A stretch of DNA of 64,000 nucleotides from Podospora bellae-mahoneyi (taxonomy: Eukaryota; Ascomycota; Sordariomycetes; Sordariales; Podosporaceae): assembly GCF_035222275.1 (NCBI RefSeq), contig NW_026946360.1:248001-312000 (forward strand), read 5' to 3'. Below are positions 45,911-56,993 of the stretch, piece by piece. Numbering within the stretch: position 1 is the stretch's first letter; every line of letters starts with the position of its first letter. Below the pieces are notes generated by a model, which saw nothing but the letters and a program-made list of their open reading frames with translations, was not told the DNA's origin and did not search any database. A program made the position numbers and the translations under genes.

Positions 45911-48123
45911 TTTTAGTTTGGTGTATTGAGTAGAGACTCTTGAAAGAGGTTGTGAGACTAGTTGTTGGATTGGGAGATGATTGTGGATGTTTGATTCAGA
46001 GAGCGGATGGTGTGTGGTAAAAAGAAGATGGCAGTGGGTGATTAGAGGTCAATAAATACTTTTTCCCCCTCTCATGTCAGTCACCTTTCTGGCGGAGAAC
46101 CCCAGGGAGTGTTTGCTCCATTCTCTAAGCTTTTGGTTGGGGTTGCCGAAAGCGGAAGGATGCAGTACAGTCATGATGATAGTGATGATGTCAACATTAT
46201 GGGGAAAACAGCCAGTGGGAAGGTGCGGGGCGGTGCTGGTTTGTCATATTTGTCAATCTCTCCATGCTGCCGTGACTGCCAACCTGCAGGCCACCGTGGG
46301 AAACAATGATTTCTTTTTCTCTCTGAAACAGAAAGCGTAATTGACTCTGGAGCAAAGTATGGGAGGGCAGGAGATCCCGGCGTAAAGATGACACAGTTGG
46401 TGGAGTGATGATGACAGTGACCGGATTGCGACATGGGGTGGCCAGGCGGTCAAATGATGCGCTAACAAACTCGCCAAGCTTCCCGTCTCAGCGAGACTTT
46501 CAGCAGCCCCGTTTAGAAAGATCTTAGGTAGCAGATCCTGAGATTAAATCCTCCGGAGCGAAACGGGAGTCGCAAATGCGTAGATTGGTTGATGTGAGTA
46601 TTCTTACTCTTGGCTGTTGTGCAATTGGTACCAATGTTTAGAAAATCAGGAGATGGCAAATCCATAAGGTACTTCGTAGAACAGTTTCGCCTGCAGGAGA
46701 GAGCGATCTCGAACGAGGAAATTGTGTGGCCCCCGAGCCTTCATCCTGATTTCTGTGACATCAACGAGTTCTTTGTCGTCCCTTCCCGATCGTCCTTCTC
46801 TTTGGTGTTTTGAAACCCGAAAGCAGCACCAGTCGCATCGCGTGACGTGGAGCTCTCGTTGGCATCCTCTGCAAAGTTGCCAGTGGTTCACCCGACTCTC
46901 GTTCACACAACTAGTCAACCACATTGCTATCCACCCAGGCTTGTTGAAATATCATCAGTTTGCTGGCATCAGGCGCTTTCCTCGCTCATTACCCCTGGCT
47001 TCAGCACCAGCAACACGCAATCGGGGTTCTTAATCATGCAGCCATGCCTCCCTTCTTCTTTTTTGCGGAGAACTCACCAAGTTGATTGCGGCTAAGGAGG
47101 CAGCGGAAAAGACCATCCGACAAGTTTACCGAAAAGACTACCCGACCTGGGATATTGGTACCGATGGGCAAGAAGAGGAGGAATATACTGAGCCGGCAAT
47201 CGACCTACATACCTGAGCGTGCCCAGCTTGCCCAAACTCTCTGCAACCAGCCGGATAACCAGACTTCGAAAAACGGCTACTAAATCCCGTGTTTATACAC
47301 CGGACCTGCTATTCAACGGTCAAGTGCTAAAGAAACAAGTGTCGAATCATCTTCCCCCTCTGAAACTGCAGAGGCATCAGGGGTGACAACAGTAATGGAA
47401 CTCTCTTCATCACTGGAGGTTTCAGTGCAGAAAACGCTGAAGTTTTGCCAATGGGTATGGTGCTTCCCTGGACGAGCTTGCCCTTTGACTCCCTAGAAAA
47501 ACCCTGATTTTCAAAGTCCAGTAAGGCAATGAGCCTCTTGTTGGGGTGGAAAATGTTCTGGTTGAATATAACGCCTCCATTGATGTAAAGGCGCTCACCG
47601 CTCACAATATTCAATGGGAAGTTCTGATTCCCCATGAGACAAGTTTCATCTCCGATGCAGCGTGGACATTGCTTCTTGAATCATGTCGTCGGTCCAGTGT
47701 CGGCGAGCAAAATGGCGCAATCTGTACTCCGATTCCCACACAAAGTTTCCTCTTCCTATTTCCAAACCCTTCCTCCAAACCCTTCCTTCGCCAGAAGTAA
47801 TGTTGTACGATGCGTTCCGTAGACGGTCTTCGTCTTGGTACGTTCGTTTCGGATTCATGGTAGGGCGTTTGCCTTGATGACAATCGGGGAAATCGATCGG
47901 AAGAAATCGGGTTTAGTAAATGCTGAGCGAACGTCAGACCTGCGAGCTTAGAGCAAAAGTGGGAGGTGGTTCATGATAGTGCAGGCGTGCGGCTGGCCAT
48001 TTCGAGGGAGGTAGCCGAGCAGGTAAGTGCAGGTGTTTTTGCGGGGACGGTTCAACGGCATACGAGAATGTTATTTTTGTGAATTCCTTGACGAAAGCGT
48101 TGAAGGAATTTTGTGCCAACATC
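45911..48123. other. 2.2-kb gap upstream of con-10
   Basis: Holds the con-10 promoter and sequence without a clear gene. At 47064-47216 (+) one frame reads like a protein fragment (KLIAAKEAAEKTIRQVYRKD, then YPTWDIGTDG) with no start, which may be an exon remnant. At 47759-47789 there is a two-unit copy, in inverse orientation, of the 13-bp minisatellite found at 50,387-50,498. Confidence 0.45.
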
Positions 48124-49239
48124 TTATGGCCCTTCCGGGACTTGTCCTTTCCTCCTCTTCGGCTCACTAAATGAGGTACCTAAAGTTGCCGCTTGCTGCT
48201 CGGAATTCCTCGACCGGCTGCCCCGCTCCGTCAGGTATAGAATCGCAGGTGGCATCTGACCGCATCAAGTTACCCAAATCCTGGGAAAGCCCAGTCCCTT
48301 TGGAAAGTGATGGGACATCAAAGTTCAACTCCGACGGCAACTGATTAATGACAGAACAGATATTCTCAAAATGCTTGGGCATCCATGGGTCGTAAACGTT
48401 CTTAATAAATTGGTACGCTGTCCATTTCTCCTTGCCGTCCAGCTCTGTGAGTCGAATTTTCGGATTGGGTGCCGGTAATACTTAATATTTTTCCCGGTTT
48501 GTACTGGGTAGTGGCCTTAGATCCGTACTGACTGGTGGTTGTGCGAGACGGAGAAGGCGAGGATCTTCCGGTTAACCTCATCCTCGCGCTCGACAGCACG
48601 AAAGAGTTCGACGATGCCCCGTACCGCAAGGGTCATGCTGTGGGCGTTCTGCCGGTCTGCAATGTCGAGCGCCGCGGCGCCGCACTTCACCTCGCCGGTT
48701 AGGAACGGGAAGTACATGTAGCACGTGGCCATAAAGAAGGACTGGTCCCCGGCGATGAAGTCGTCGATGAAGGGTGACAGCTTGGCGAGCTGGTTCTCGG
48801 TGAACGCATTTCGTCTAAACCCAACAGAGTAGTCGGGCTGGGGACGGGTACTGGTAAGAGGAATCGAGTTGTTCCATCCTTCATTGACGCTCTCGATGAG
48901 ATGTTTGAGGTGGCCGGCACCATATATGTAAAAGATTTCCGCTGGTGGAACAATCAATGGCGCGATATCCCGGATGACTCTTGCCTGGTTTCTATCCTTG
49001 ACCATCCGACAGGTTGATTCGAAGACATCGGAACGAAACAAACAATCCTGAGGCTGCGCCTGAGTTGTCTCAAGCAATGTCCGACATAAAGTCTTGCTCT
49101 CGTCGATAATCCCTAGTTCAGACTTACCCATGAAGCTGCCTTTAGTCTCAAGCAGAGTCTTGTAGCGTGGGTCTCGGTATGGTGCGCTCTTCTCCTCCCT
49201 CGGCTTCTGGTCTATAGGGAGGCGAATCCGACCGTCTCA
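48124..49239 (-). pseudogene. Decayed DUF7924 (PD-(D/E)XK-like) gene
   Basis: The frame from 49236 downwards encodes the fungal DUF7924 domain: KSAPYRDPRYKTLLETKGSF, then SELGIIDESKTLCRTLL, FMATCYMYFPFLTGEVKCGA (E-x-K of the nuclease-like core) and DIADRQNAHSMTLAVRGIVE. It is broken. An in-frame TGA at 49237-49239 precedes any start. A TAA at 48517-48519 stands where the family has Tyr in R-I-Y-G-H-Y-P. A frameshift follows within the next 60 nt; the continuation (WMPKHFENICSVINQLPSEL) is in another frame. A further shift near 48,180 is needed to reach the usual Ser/Lys-rich end (EPKRRKG). The family is common in plant-associated and saprobic fungi; its function is unknown. Confidence 0.8.
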
Positions 49240-50386
49240 TTGACCCGCCCGGAGTTGCAACGCCATCTAAATTTAGGCAAGTCTTGACTGATGCGGGGAG
49301 CCGCAGCGTGTACATACCGTTCATATAATCCACTTATCAAATATCCATTCGCATTGTGATACTTTCAAGAGAGGATGATGGCACAATAGTGTGATGTTGT
49401 TGATACTGGATGTGGTTACCGGAGTCAGTTTGTTAAAGCAGCAACGCAATAAGTACAATAGCAGGTGGGTTAAACCGTTTCAGTAGAAGCGATGACCAGA
49501 TGTATTGTGTATACAGGTACAACTGAGCTCTGATGAGTTTCAACCAGGCTTCAGTGTCTGATAAAAACACGAGTATTTCTGACCATCATCAGACCAGGTG
49601 GCATCCAGACCACGCCCCATTTATTTCCCTACAATCCCGAAACTCCGCATCGCCACTTGCATTTCTTCCATATTTCACCATCAGCAATACATCTCATGTG
49701 TCTTTTCAATTGGCGTCCAGTTCCAGATCACCTCGGCTTGGTGCGGAGCAAGATGCATTGCATTTGAATCTAGATTCTTTGTTCCTCGGTCGGTGTCATT
49801 GAAAAGTATTTTAGACCACCTACAAGAGGGGGGGAGGCGAGAGAATTATTGGCTATGGTCTCGAGACCAAACTAGCTCCGAATTCGACGACTTTTAGAAC
49901 GTACTGGTGGCAGTTTGATAAGACAGGAGATGGAGTTGTCTGGCCAAATGTATTTGGGGACCCTGTAGTTTCGGACAGCAGATCGTCATCAATTGGGTTT
50001 TTACATCTACTCCGGAGAGCGACCGGTTGGTTATCTACTTGCGTTTATTGGCCTTTAGAGTTTTTGGTTAAAACATACACGAATCAAGCGCGAAAGCCGC
50101 CCTCGTCCAGGAATATCTTTGCCGTTGAGTTATCTGCGGCCTGTTTGACGTTCTGCCATGATGTATTAAGCCCCGCAGGGGCCCTTTGAAAAGACGTAAG
50201 CCGTGTAGGAAATTTCTCAACCATTTGTTGGGATTCACTCCCTGACGCGCTGGCCGAGGGTGTGAGCTACGAGTCACATTCCATCTGTTATGCCGCACTG
50301 GTTGAAAACAAAAATTAACGTGTCGGGCGGTATACGTGGAAAGAGGTAGATTCTTGGAGGCTGGAGTGTGAGGAAAGTGTGGGACA
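49240..50386. other. Gene-poor stretch upstream of the minisatellite
   Basis: Only short overlapping frames; no gene recognised. Confidence 0.5.
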
Positions 50387-50498
50387 GTTTGAAGGAAGGG
50401 GTTGGAGGAAGGGGTTGGAGGAAGGGGTTGGAGGAAGGGGTTGGAGGAAGGGTTTGGAGGAAGGGTTTGGAGGAAGGGAGGAAGGGTTTGAAAGAAGG
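50387..50498. repeat. 13-bp G-rich minisatellite
   Basis: Eight units of 13 bp plus one 8-bp partial. Four are exactly GGTTGGAGGAAGG, two are GTTTGGAGGAAGG, and the outer units are diverged (GTTTGAAGGAAGG, GTTTGAAAGAAGG). The graded divergence at the edges is typical of slippage or unequal exchange. The plus strand has closely spaced G runs. The Pro-rich open frames on the minus strand here are products of the repeat. Confidence 0.95.
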
Positions 50499-51503
50499 AT
50501 ATGAGAGAGGGGAAGGGAATGGGCATTCGTCAGGTTAGGAACCATTATTTCTTAGTTAGGTGTCTTAGCTCAGCCCCCAAACAAGTGAACAGTGTAAGAG
50601 ACTCTGGGGCACTTGAGCTGTCTGCCCTGGCCAATGCAGGAGCTGATTTGTTGCATTTCTGCGCCCTTCCATCCGGCCCCCCTATCCGGCCCCTCTTTCC
50701 GCCCCTCCAACTTGGTTATGATGCCTTGTGCCCCTAGAAATGCTAAGCTAAATAATACTCTCCCGAGGAGTATTATCTGCTTTGGCGCTAACTCCCTTAT
50801 CGTTATTATTATCGCGACTAAAAATAGTTCGCGTATTAAAACTAAATACAGTATGCTCCTGTCATGTGCATTTGGCCGAATAAATTGTAATTAACAGGCA
50901 ATTCAACACGAATTCCGTTAAGAGTTCTCCCCTAATAGCACGCACGACCAGCACCAACTACGGGTGGTCTATATAGTGGAACAGGAGCCAGGGTATGGAT
51001 GGTGATGATCAGTAGAATATGGTTCCCGCCAGTGCCTTGACGGAGGACATGGCGCGTCAAAGTTCTCCAGAGCAAGTGAGGGTGATCTAAAGTACGTCAG
51101 ATCCTGACCATATTATGCGGGAGTGAAGCCGTTGACGCCTGAGGCGACGCCAAAAGAGAGGCCGGCCAATAGTCGTGATAATGAAACGCGGCGAGTGCTT
51201 CACCAGACCGAAGCCGTAGAGGATCGGACTAAGCCGGCATTACAAGCTTCCAGGAGCTTGGTAGGATCAACTCCCTCACCACCACCGACTCCAGTCCAGA
51301 GCCGACACCAACTTTTGGGGGGAATGAAGAGGTGAGGATGGATGCAGAGATGAAGACGATGGCTTATCAAAAGGAAGTGGCAGAGTGGCTGTGGGGGGGT
51401 TGTTGGGAGTTGATGGTCAAGGTAAGCGGGTTTTGATTTCTGTATACTATTTAGAGAAACCCCGACGCTCTTGACAATTTTACGATGCTTTTATTACCTA
51501 CAG
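50499..51503. other. AT-rich tract and spacer before the MFS relic
   Basis: Positions 50,740-50,900 are clearly AT-rich, with many TA steps, unlike flanking DNA. A hairpin is formed by ATAATACTC (50752-50760) and GAGTATTAT (50768-50776). This looks like RIP-altered repeat debris. The N-terminal part of the MFS relic may lie within 51,130-51,430 but I cannot read it with confidence. Confidence 0.45.
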
Positions 51504-52408
51504 TACCTGGGCATCTTCGCTCGACTCAGTGACTTTTTGGGGACCAAACTCCTGATCTCATGGTTGCCTTGTCCATCTTTACACTCTTGCCCATTGCTCG
51601 TGGCGTATCGCAATCCATGCTCCAGCTGTTGGTGCCTTCCATCTCTTGCTTCACCTCTTCTGCCCTCTCCGGGGTGGGTTGGGTCGTTTTTGTGCTCTGG
51701 GAGAGAGGGCTCTCGTCGCGACAGCACGAAGACAAACGGACTGCACGGGTCGAACCGCTGTTCCCGTAGAAGTTGGCGCGGGTAATAGGTTTGTATTGGG
51801 GTTGTTGTTGTAAAGTTTGCTTTCCACTTGAACGATGCGAGGACATGCTGACTAGCACCGGACAGGAACGCCTTTCTTCAGCGGTTTCCCTTTCATGGCG
51901 GCCATCATTACCATCCGCCCAGTGGGAACGGCCGTGTCGGGTGTCATCCTGACCAAGCTGAGGCTGCCACCGTTGTATATGCTGCTTGTGGGGTGTAGTC
52001 TCCAGGTTGTCGGCGGTGGGGTTGTTTGGATGGCTGCCAACCGGGGAGGACTTGACTATCCCACCAAGCCAGTATGGTCTGCAGGTCGTGATGGGGTTTG
52101 GGTTCGGGTTCCACATGGGGACGTTGCTGATGATGATGCCGCTTGCGGTCAAGCAAGAGGATATGCGTATGTTGTCTGGCGTTCTGTTGTCAACTCTCAG
52201 CTAACTATTGCTCCTGTTTACAGCTGTCACCATGGGGGCTGTCCCACAAATCTGAGTGTTGGGCAGGACTATTGGCCTTGCTGTTTGCTCAGCTTTGTTG
52301 CGTAGTCATATCTGTTCTAACACTGCCGGGCTTGAACTGACTCAAGAGCAAGCGTCTGCCGCTTCCAAGGCTCCTGAGGCCCTTGGGGCGGTGCCGTTTG
52401 AAGATTAA
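51504..52408 (+). pseudogene. Decayed MFS drug transporter (DHA2/14-TM type)
   Basis: Segments of a fungal major facilitator appear in order but in different frames: YLGIFARLSDFLGTKLLIS (from 51504), then SIFTLLPIARGVSQSMLQLL, SGVGWVVFVLWERG, FMAAIITIRPVG...PPLYMLLVGCSLQVVGG, and YGLQVVMGFGFGFHMG followed by TLLMMMPLAVKQEDM. An old intron (52167-52223) leads into VTMGAVPQI, a TGA at 52253-52255, and VLGRTIGLAVCSALLRSHI. At least three frameshifts and one stop break it. At the TGA the family usually has Arg in Q-x-R-V-L-G-G, so a CGA to TGA change is likely. The proton-antiporter family exports toxins and drugs. Confidence 0.8.
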
Positions 52409-52692
52409 AATTCTGGTTAGACAGGCCTATACGGATGGTTATACTGGGCAATGCTGTACTTTTGTGTTGCCGCCATGGTATCGCTTCTGTTTCTTGCGGA
52501 GAAGCACCCACGAAGGTTACAAACAAGGGAAGGTGGAGAGCTAGCGGCCCCCGTATGGTTAATGTTGTCACGATGCGGTTTCATTTGGCTTCGTGATGGA
52601 TACATAGGTATTATACAAGTACGCCACAGATAAAGCGATCCATTTCCATGTCTCCAAACATTCTTACACACCATGCAAAATGTCTATCTAGA

Positions 52693-54522
52693 CTAGATAG
52701 TCAATCTTGCCGCGTTTCCAGCAACGTAATCGGCCACGAGCGCTTGTGCGTTTTCGATGGCTTTTCTAATCTCTTGGACCTGAACTCCAGCCAGCTTAGC
52801 TTGGGTTTTGGCCTTGCGGGTAGCTTCCCGAGCATTGGCAACCCTCTGTTTGGCACTAGCGATTGCCTGGGCTGCATTCGCACAGAGTTGCTGTATTTCG
52901 TCGTCCACGTCACTGCTGAGGGCGAAGGGATCCCAGTCGTCCAGCTCCTCGTCTTCCTCTGTGGGCTGTTGGATCAACAATTCGTGCCACCGCCCGGCCC
53001 TATCATTTTCCGGGGCTGCTTTGCCGTTCGCAAGAAGGTATTTTATGCCTTTGCGAGCAGGGGAATCTGTGGCTGGACGATACCAGTCTATAATCGGGTT
53101 GTCTTGTGTTCCCTCACTCTTCCCTCGACGCCAAAGCTTTTCGGATGTGATATTCACCTCCACGCCGCCAACTTTGATGGTGAACTCGTCCGGAATGATG
53201 ATTGACAAAGGTATCTTGGGCACTTTGGCCTCCTCCCAGTTGACATCCACATCGGGTGCATCTTGATTTGTCTTGTTGCGCTTAGACGGTCTTGGATCTT
53301 CTGGCGGCCCCTCGTTTGGCCGTTTCCTTGACAGTCTGGTCTGGTTCTCTAGACTGGTATTCCCACGCCCTTCAGTTGCGATTTCGCTTGATCCTACCCC
53401 GGTTTGTATTTTTGGGTGTTGTGACTTCTCGAAAAGCACGTCCAGATAGCTAGACTGAAGGAAATTATTCATAAACCTTCTATATTTTGTGACGTCGGCA
53501 TCGAGCTCAGCCGCGTCGGACTTGAACCAGGTGTCGATGGCGGACAACTTTTTCACCAAATCTCTAGCCTCAGCTAGAGTTTTGGGAGGCGTCTGGATAT
53601 TGTGCGTGATCTTCTCGTACAGCAGGATGTAAGCCAGAGCCACGTCGAACATTGCATTTTGGGAGCTGATAGGGACGCAGTGGCTGAACGAGCGGAACCA
53701 TAACTCATCGGTGTCTTCGTCAATCACAATGTCGTTTGCTTGCAAATCCTTGGAAACCAGTCCATATACCAAATTGAGGGTCTTGACACCATCGAGCAGT
53801 TTTTCAAGGTGAGCCAATTTGAAGGGTCGCTTCTTGTCTGCAGTTGAAAAAGTATTGATGTTGGGACCCCTTGCGGCCTGTGTGAGGTAGCCCACCACCG
53901 ACTTCTTTTCGAGGACTGCATGGTGAAAGCGGCCAAGGATTTGATCGTTGGGGACGGTAAGAATCCGATTAAGAACGTACAGATTGCGAAGGCAGTGGGA
54001 GATTGTCTTTGCATCTTTCGTGCAGTAATATCTGAAATCGGCCTCAACGACGCGGCCTTCCTTGATTGGGCCTCCCTTCTCGCCGACAGTACTGATGTAA
54101 GCCACCCTGTCTACCTGGCCTGGTCTCCGGATCAGCTCCAGGAGCTTGTTTCGATAAACAAACCCGTGAAACCCACGTCCTGTCGGCTTCACAGCCTCGT
54201 GCTTCCTATCAACATAGGAAGGCTGGATGGGTATCGTGGATTTACCCGAAGAAACAAGGTTTCCATCGGTATCTGCCACGAAAGTCTGATGTGCAGGAGC
54301 CAGCTTGTCGCAGATGGCCGGCAGCCAGGTTCTGGCGTGCTCGTAAAACTTCTTTTCTGATTCAATTCGGCGCACATGGTTGTCGGGGATCTTGGGAACT
54401 GCTTCGGTAGCAAACTGGAGTTGCATGTACTGTCGTCGCTCCTGGTCGAAAAACACACAGGAATAGTGCGTGTCATCCCATTCGTCGTGTTCAAACACGA
54501 ACCTTCTGTGTTTGGGAATCAT
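52693..54522 (-). CDS. Protein kinase-like (pseudokinase) protein
   Basis: Single exon, 609 aa from the ATG at 54522; an upstream TTG adds eight residues but is an unlikely start. The N-terminal 370 residues resemble the fungal kinase-like proteins whose catalytic loop reads H-x-D-x-x-x-x-N. Here the segment is LVYGLVSKDLQANDIVID (about residues 251-268) followed by ELWFRSFSHCV where D-F-G should be. The Asp of the catalytic loop is kept, but its His and Asn and the metal-binding Asp of DFG are not. After residue 390 comes a Ser/Lys/Pro linker with a basic cluster (SRKRPNE, PRPSKRNK) and a 170-residue tail ending in an Ala/Lys/Gln-rich helix. I infer loss of kinase activity and a scaffold or regulatory role. 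Confidence 0.72.
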   Translation of the reverse strand: MIPKHRRFVFEHDEWDDTHYSCVFFDQERRQYMQLQFATEAVPKIPDNHVRRIESEKKFYEHARTWLPAICDKLAPAHQTFVADTDGNLVSSGKSTIPIQPSYVDRKHEAVKPTGRGFHGFVYRNKLLELIRRPGQVDRVAYISTVGEKGGPIKEGRVVEADFRYYCTKDAKTISHCLRNLYVLNRILTVPNDQILGRFHHAVLEKKSVVGYLTQAARGPNINTFSTADKKRPFKLAHLEKLLDGVKTLNLVYGLVSKDLQANDIVIDEDTDELWFRSFSHCVPISSQNAMFDVALAYILLYEKITHNIQTPPKTLAEARDLVKKLSAIDTWFKSDAAELDADVTKYRRFMNNFLQSSYLDVLFEKSQHPKIQTGVGSSEIATEGRGNTSLENQTRLSRKRPNEGPPEDPRPSKRNKTNQDAPDVDVNWEEAKVPKIPLSIIIPDEFTIKVGGVEVNITSEKLWRRGKSEGTQDNPIIDWYRPATDSPARKGIKYLLANGKAAPENDRAGRWHELLIQQPTEEDEELDDWDPFALSSDVDDEIQQLCANAAQAIASAKQRVANAREATRKAKTQAKLAGVQVQEIRKAIENAQALVADYVAGNAARLTI

Positions 54523-55464
54523 GGCGGTTGTCGTCTGATCGTCCAAGCATGCAGGTAAGTACTGGTATTACCCGTACTGGCCATTTTCTAGGTTATTAAT
54601 GATGCTGAGTAGGGATTTTAAACCACGATTCGCGACAACAAAGAAGTCGACATCTCGATCCGGAGATAGAGGCTTCCACCTTGGTGACCCGTCCTCAGCA
54701 CTGCACAAAGGCACTGTCAGACTCGGCACACTTCGTACCTTCCTTTTGTGAGCCTCAAACAATGGACAGTCTGCAATTGAAGATTCGTTGTTAGCATAGC
54801 TTATTTCTTTGCTGTAAAAATGGATCACTCGACTACCCTCTCTAACAGCGGTGAGTAGCAGTGTTGCTCCGCCATGGTGAGGACAAGACCCGTTGGTTTT
54901 ACATGAAGATTAAGATGTGACCATTTCGGTTGACGACTTTCCCTTCCGTTTGTTTGGCTGCAGCCTCTCGGGGGCTTCATAAGCACTCTCCCAGAGGATT
55001 TGCTTATTTGGGTCTGATATATGGTTCCTGGCACTCTTCTCTCGAGGTGAGTGATGGCTCTTTCCATTCTCGATGCCTTTCACAAGCAGTCGGGGATTAC
55101 GCTGCCCGTCGGGCATCCTGTGTCCCACCTAATCAAGACGAGGCTAATTCTTGGGGACCCCACAACCCACCATGATTGGATGCTGGCGCTTTCCACCGTT
55201 CTTTGCAACCTGTCGCGGTGATGTTCCAGACCTGCAACCCCGACAACCAGAGAGGCCAATGATCAAGTGTAACCGCTACGGAATTTATTTAACGCGCACT
55301 TATGTCCTTGGCCTTTCATTGCTTGCTTAATGCACACATTTCTTTTTGACGGATCAGAAACTCGTCCCGTCATCGCTTGTAGCTGACAAGTTGTCAGCCT
55401 CTGCACACTCTCCTGACACCTCCACACACCACCGCCCAATGCAGCAAACAGTCTCGCATCTCAA
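54523..55464. other. Intergenic region upstream of the pseudokinase gene
   Basis: About 940 nt between two minus-strand genes; no gene recognised. Confidence 0.55.
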
Positions 55465-56993
55465 TCAAACAATAACCCCAGTCTGAAACGCCGCTGCATG
55501 CACATTTTCCCCAGCATGGCAGAGTTGCGGAAACCCAACAGACATATACGCCACTCCCGCAAGTTGTTCCTCTCCGCCAACAGCATACCCATGCTGCATC
55601 AGCTTGGTTTGATCAGTATACGTCTCCGTCTGCACATCCTGCCCATTGTCGACCACATACTCTCCCGCCATAGCAGGAAGCCAAATCATATCGATCGGCA
55701 GCGGCAGGGAAGGCAATGACACCGCACTGCCAACAGGTGCCGGGATATCTTGCCCGGACCCCGTCGGACCAGGTGGAACCTCGAGACAGACCTCGGGTAC
55801 CGAACCCGGCGCCAGCACTGACCCGGCAAACTGCGGATCGGGGGCGAGGTCACTCATGTCGGGTGGGAGTTCGAGGTCAAAGTCGTTGGCGGTGGGGTTG
55901 TAAGCGGCGCTTCGTTTGCTGTATTTGGGTCGAAGGGTTTTGGCTGGCCAGACGTGGATGATGGATTGGTCGTCTGTTTACGGTGGCCACTGGTCAGCAG
56001 TTGGATGAATCGTGGGAATGGAGGTGCTCCATACCAATCTGGCCAGCCTTGAACGATGCCTCTGCTTTGGCAACATGGAATATTTCCTCCAGGATTGGCC
56101 TCTTTGCCCCATTCCGGGGCTCTTCTTGAAACCAGGTTGAGATGGTCTCCATGACTACCGATTCCAAGCGCCCAATGTTAAAATTAGCCTCTTGGATCTC
56201 GGGATGCTGTCGGTGATGGGGCTCCGTGATGAGTCTGATGAGGTGAACAAGGAGACGAATTCGCGCTGCAGTTTAAAGCGTTAACACCGGACACATATGT
56301 GAGGAAAGGCGGGAAGCTAACGTGTCTTGGGAATGTAGGAAGGGTCAACATGTCGAATTCTGTCATTCTCGTCCACCCCACCATCTTGTGGCCACCAAGG
56401 CGGCGCGGCGCTGTCGCCTTTGGTATAAGGGTAGTGATGCTTCTTCTTCGGGGCGATGATCTTGATCAGGATCCTGGCCAGGATGATGCATCCTCGCTGT
56501 TCAAAGAGTTGGAAACGTCCATCATAAAACTGCCACACAGCTTCTGCGTCCCCGATTCTGAGCGTGTTCGTGTTGATACTCCGCTGGTTTTGGGTCTGGG
56601 TTGAGGGCTGGACCGGTAGCTGTAGGGGCGTCGACACCGGCATCAAAGACTGGCAATTCGGCACATAGGCATATCCGATCGACTGCGGATCTACGGCAAG
56701 CATCATACCGGCACTGTGGTATAAGCCGATCGGTTCTGCAAAGCTTGGGTTAGTGCTGGCAAAGACAAATTGGGACCCGGGCTGCCAATGTTCAGACCCT
56801 GATGGTGATTGCCACCTCCATATGTGGGATCTGGCGGTTGATGATGCGGGAAACTGGCCTGATGGGAATAGGGGTCGAATGAAGTGTATGCCAGGTCCAA
56901 GAATGCAGGGGCCAGAGGCAGCAACTCCTCATCAACAGCCATGGTGTTCGAGCTGATCATGACCGCTGGGGGAATTATCCCTTCAAACTCCAT
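55465..56993 (-). CDS. YDR124W-like helical bundle (DUF2841) protein
   Basis: Function unknown; the family includes yeast YDR124W and a protein associated with the subtelomeric hrmA cluster of Aspergillus fumigatus. Four exons, 56993-56816, 56735-56322, 56265-56035 and 55973-55465, give 443 aa, all in frame. The domain is in the middle: EAVWQFYDGRFQLFEQRGC, then ILARILIKIIAPKKKHHYPY, PPWWPQDGGV, RIRLLVHLIRLI and a last helix before AKRPILEEIFHVAKAEASF. Flanks are Pro/Gln/Ser-rich and look disordered. The donor GTGGCA of intron 1 and GTTAGC of intron 2 are weak, so those junctions are less certain than intron 3. There is no signal or membrane segment; a nuclear role is possible but not shown. 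Confidence 0.78.

Noticed and set aside
47327-47858. Minus-strand open frames of 70-102 codons with protein-like stretches
   Set aside because: They lie in two different frames without a splice path, and part of the sequence (GEGRVWRKGLE) is the minisatellite motif.
50068-50526. Minus-strand Pro/Ser/Leu-rich open frame of about 150 codons
   Set aside because: Its repetitive sequence is produced by the 13-bp minisatellite read in one frame; there is no start context or domain.
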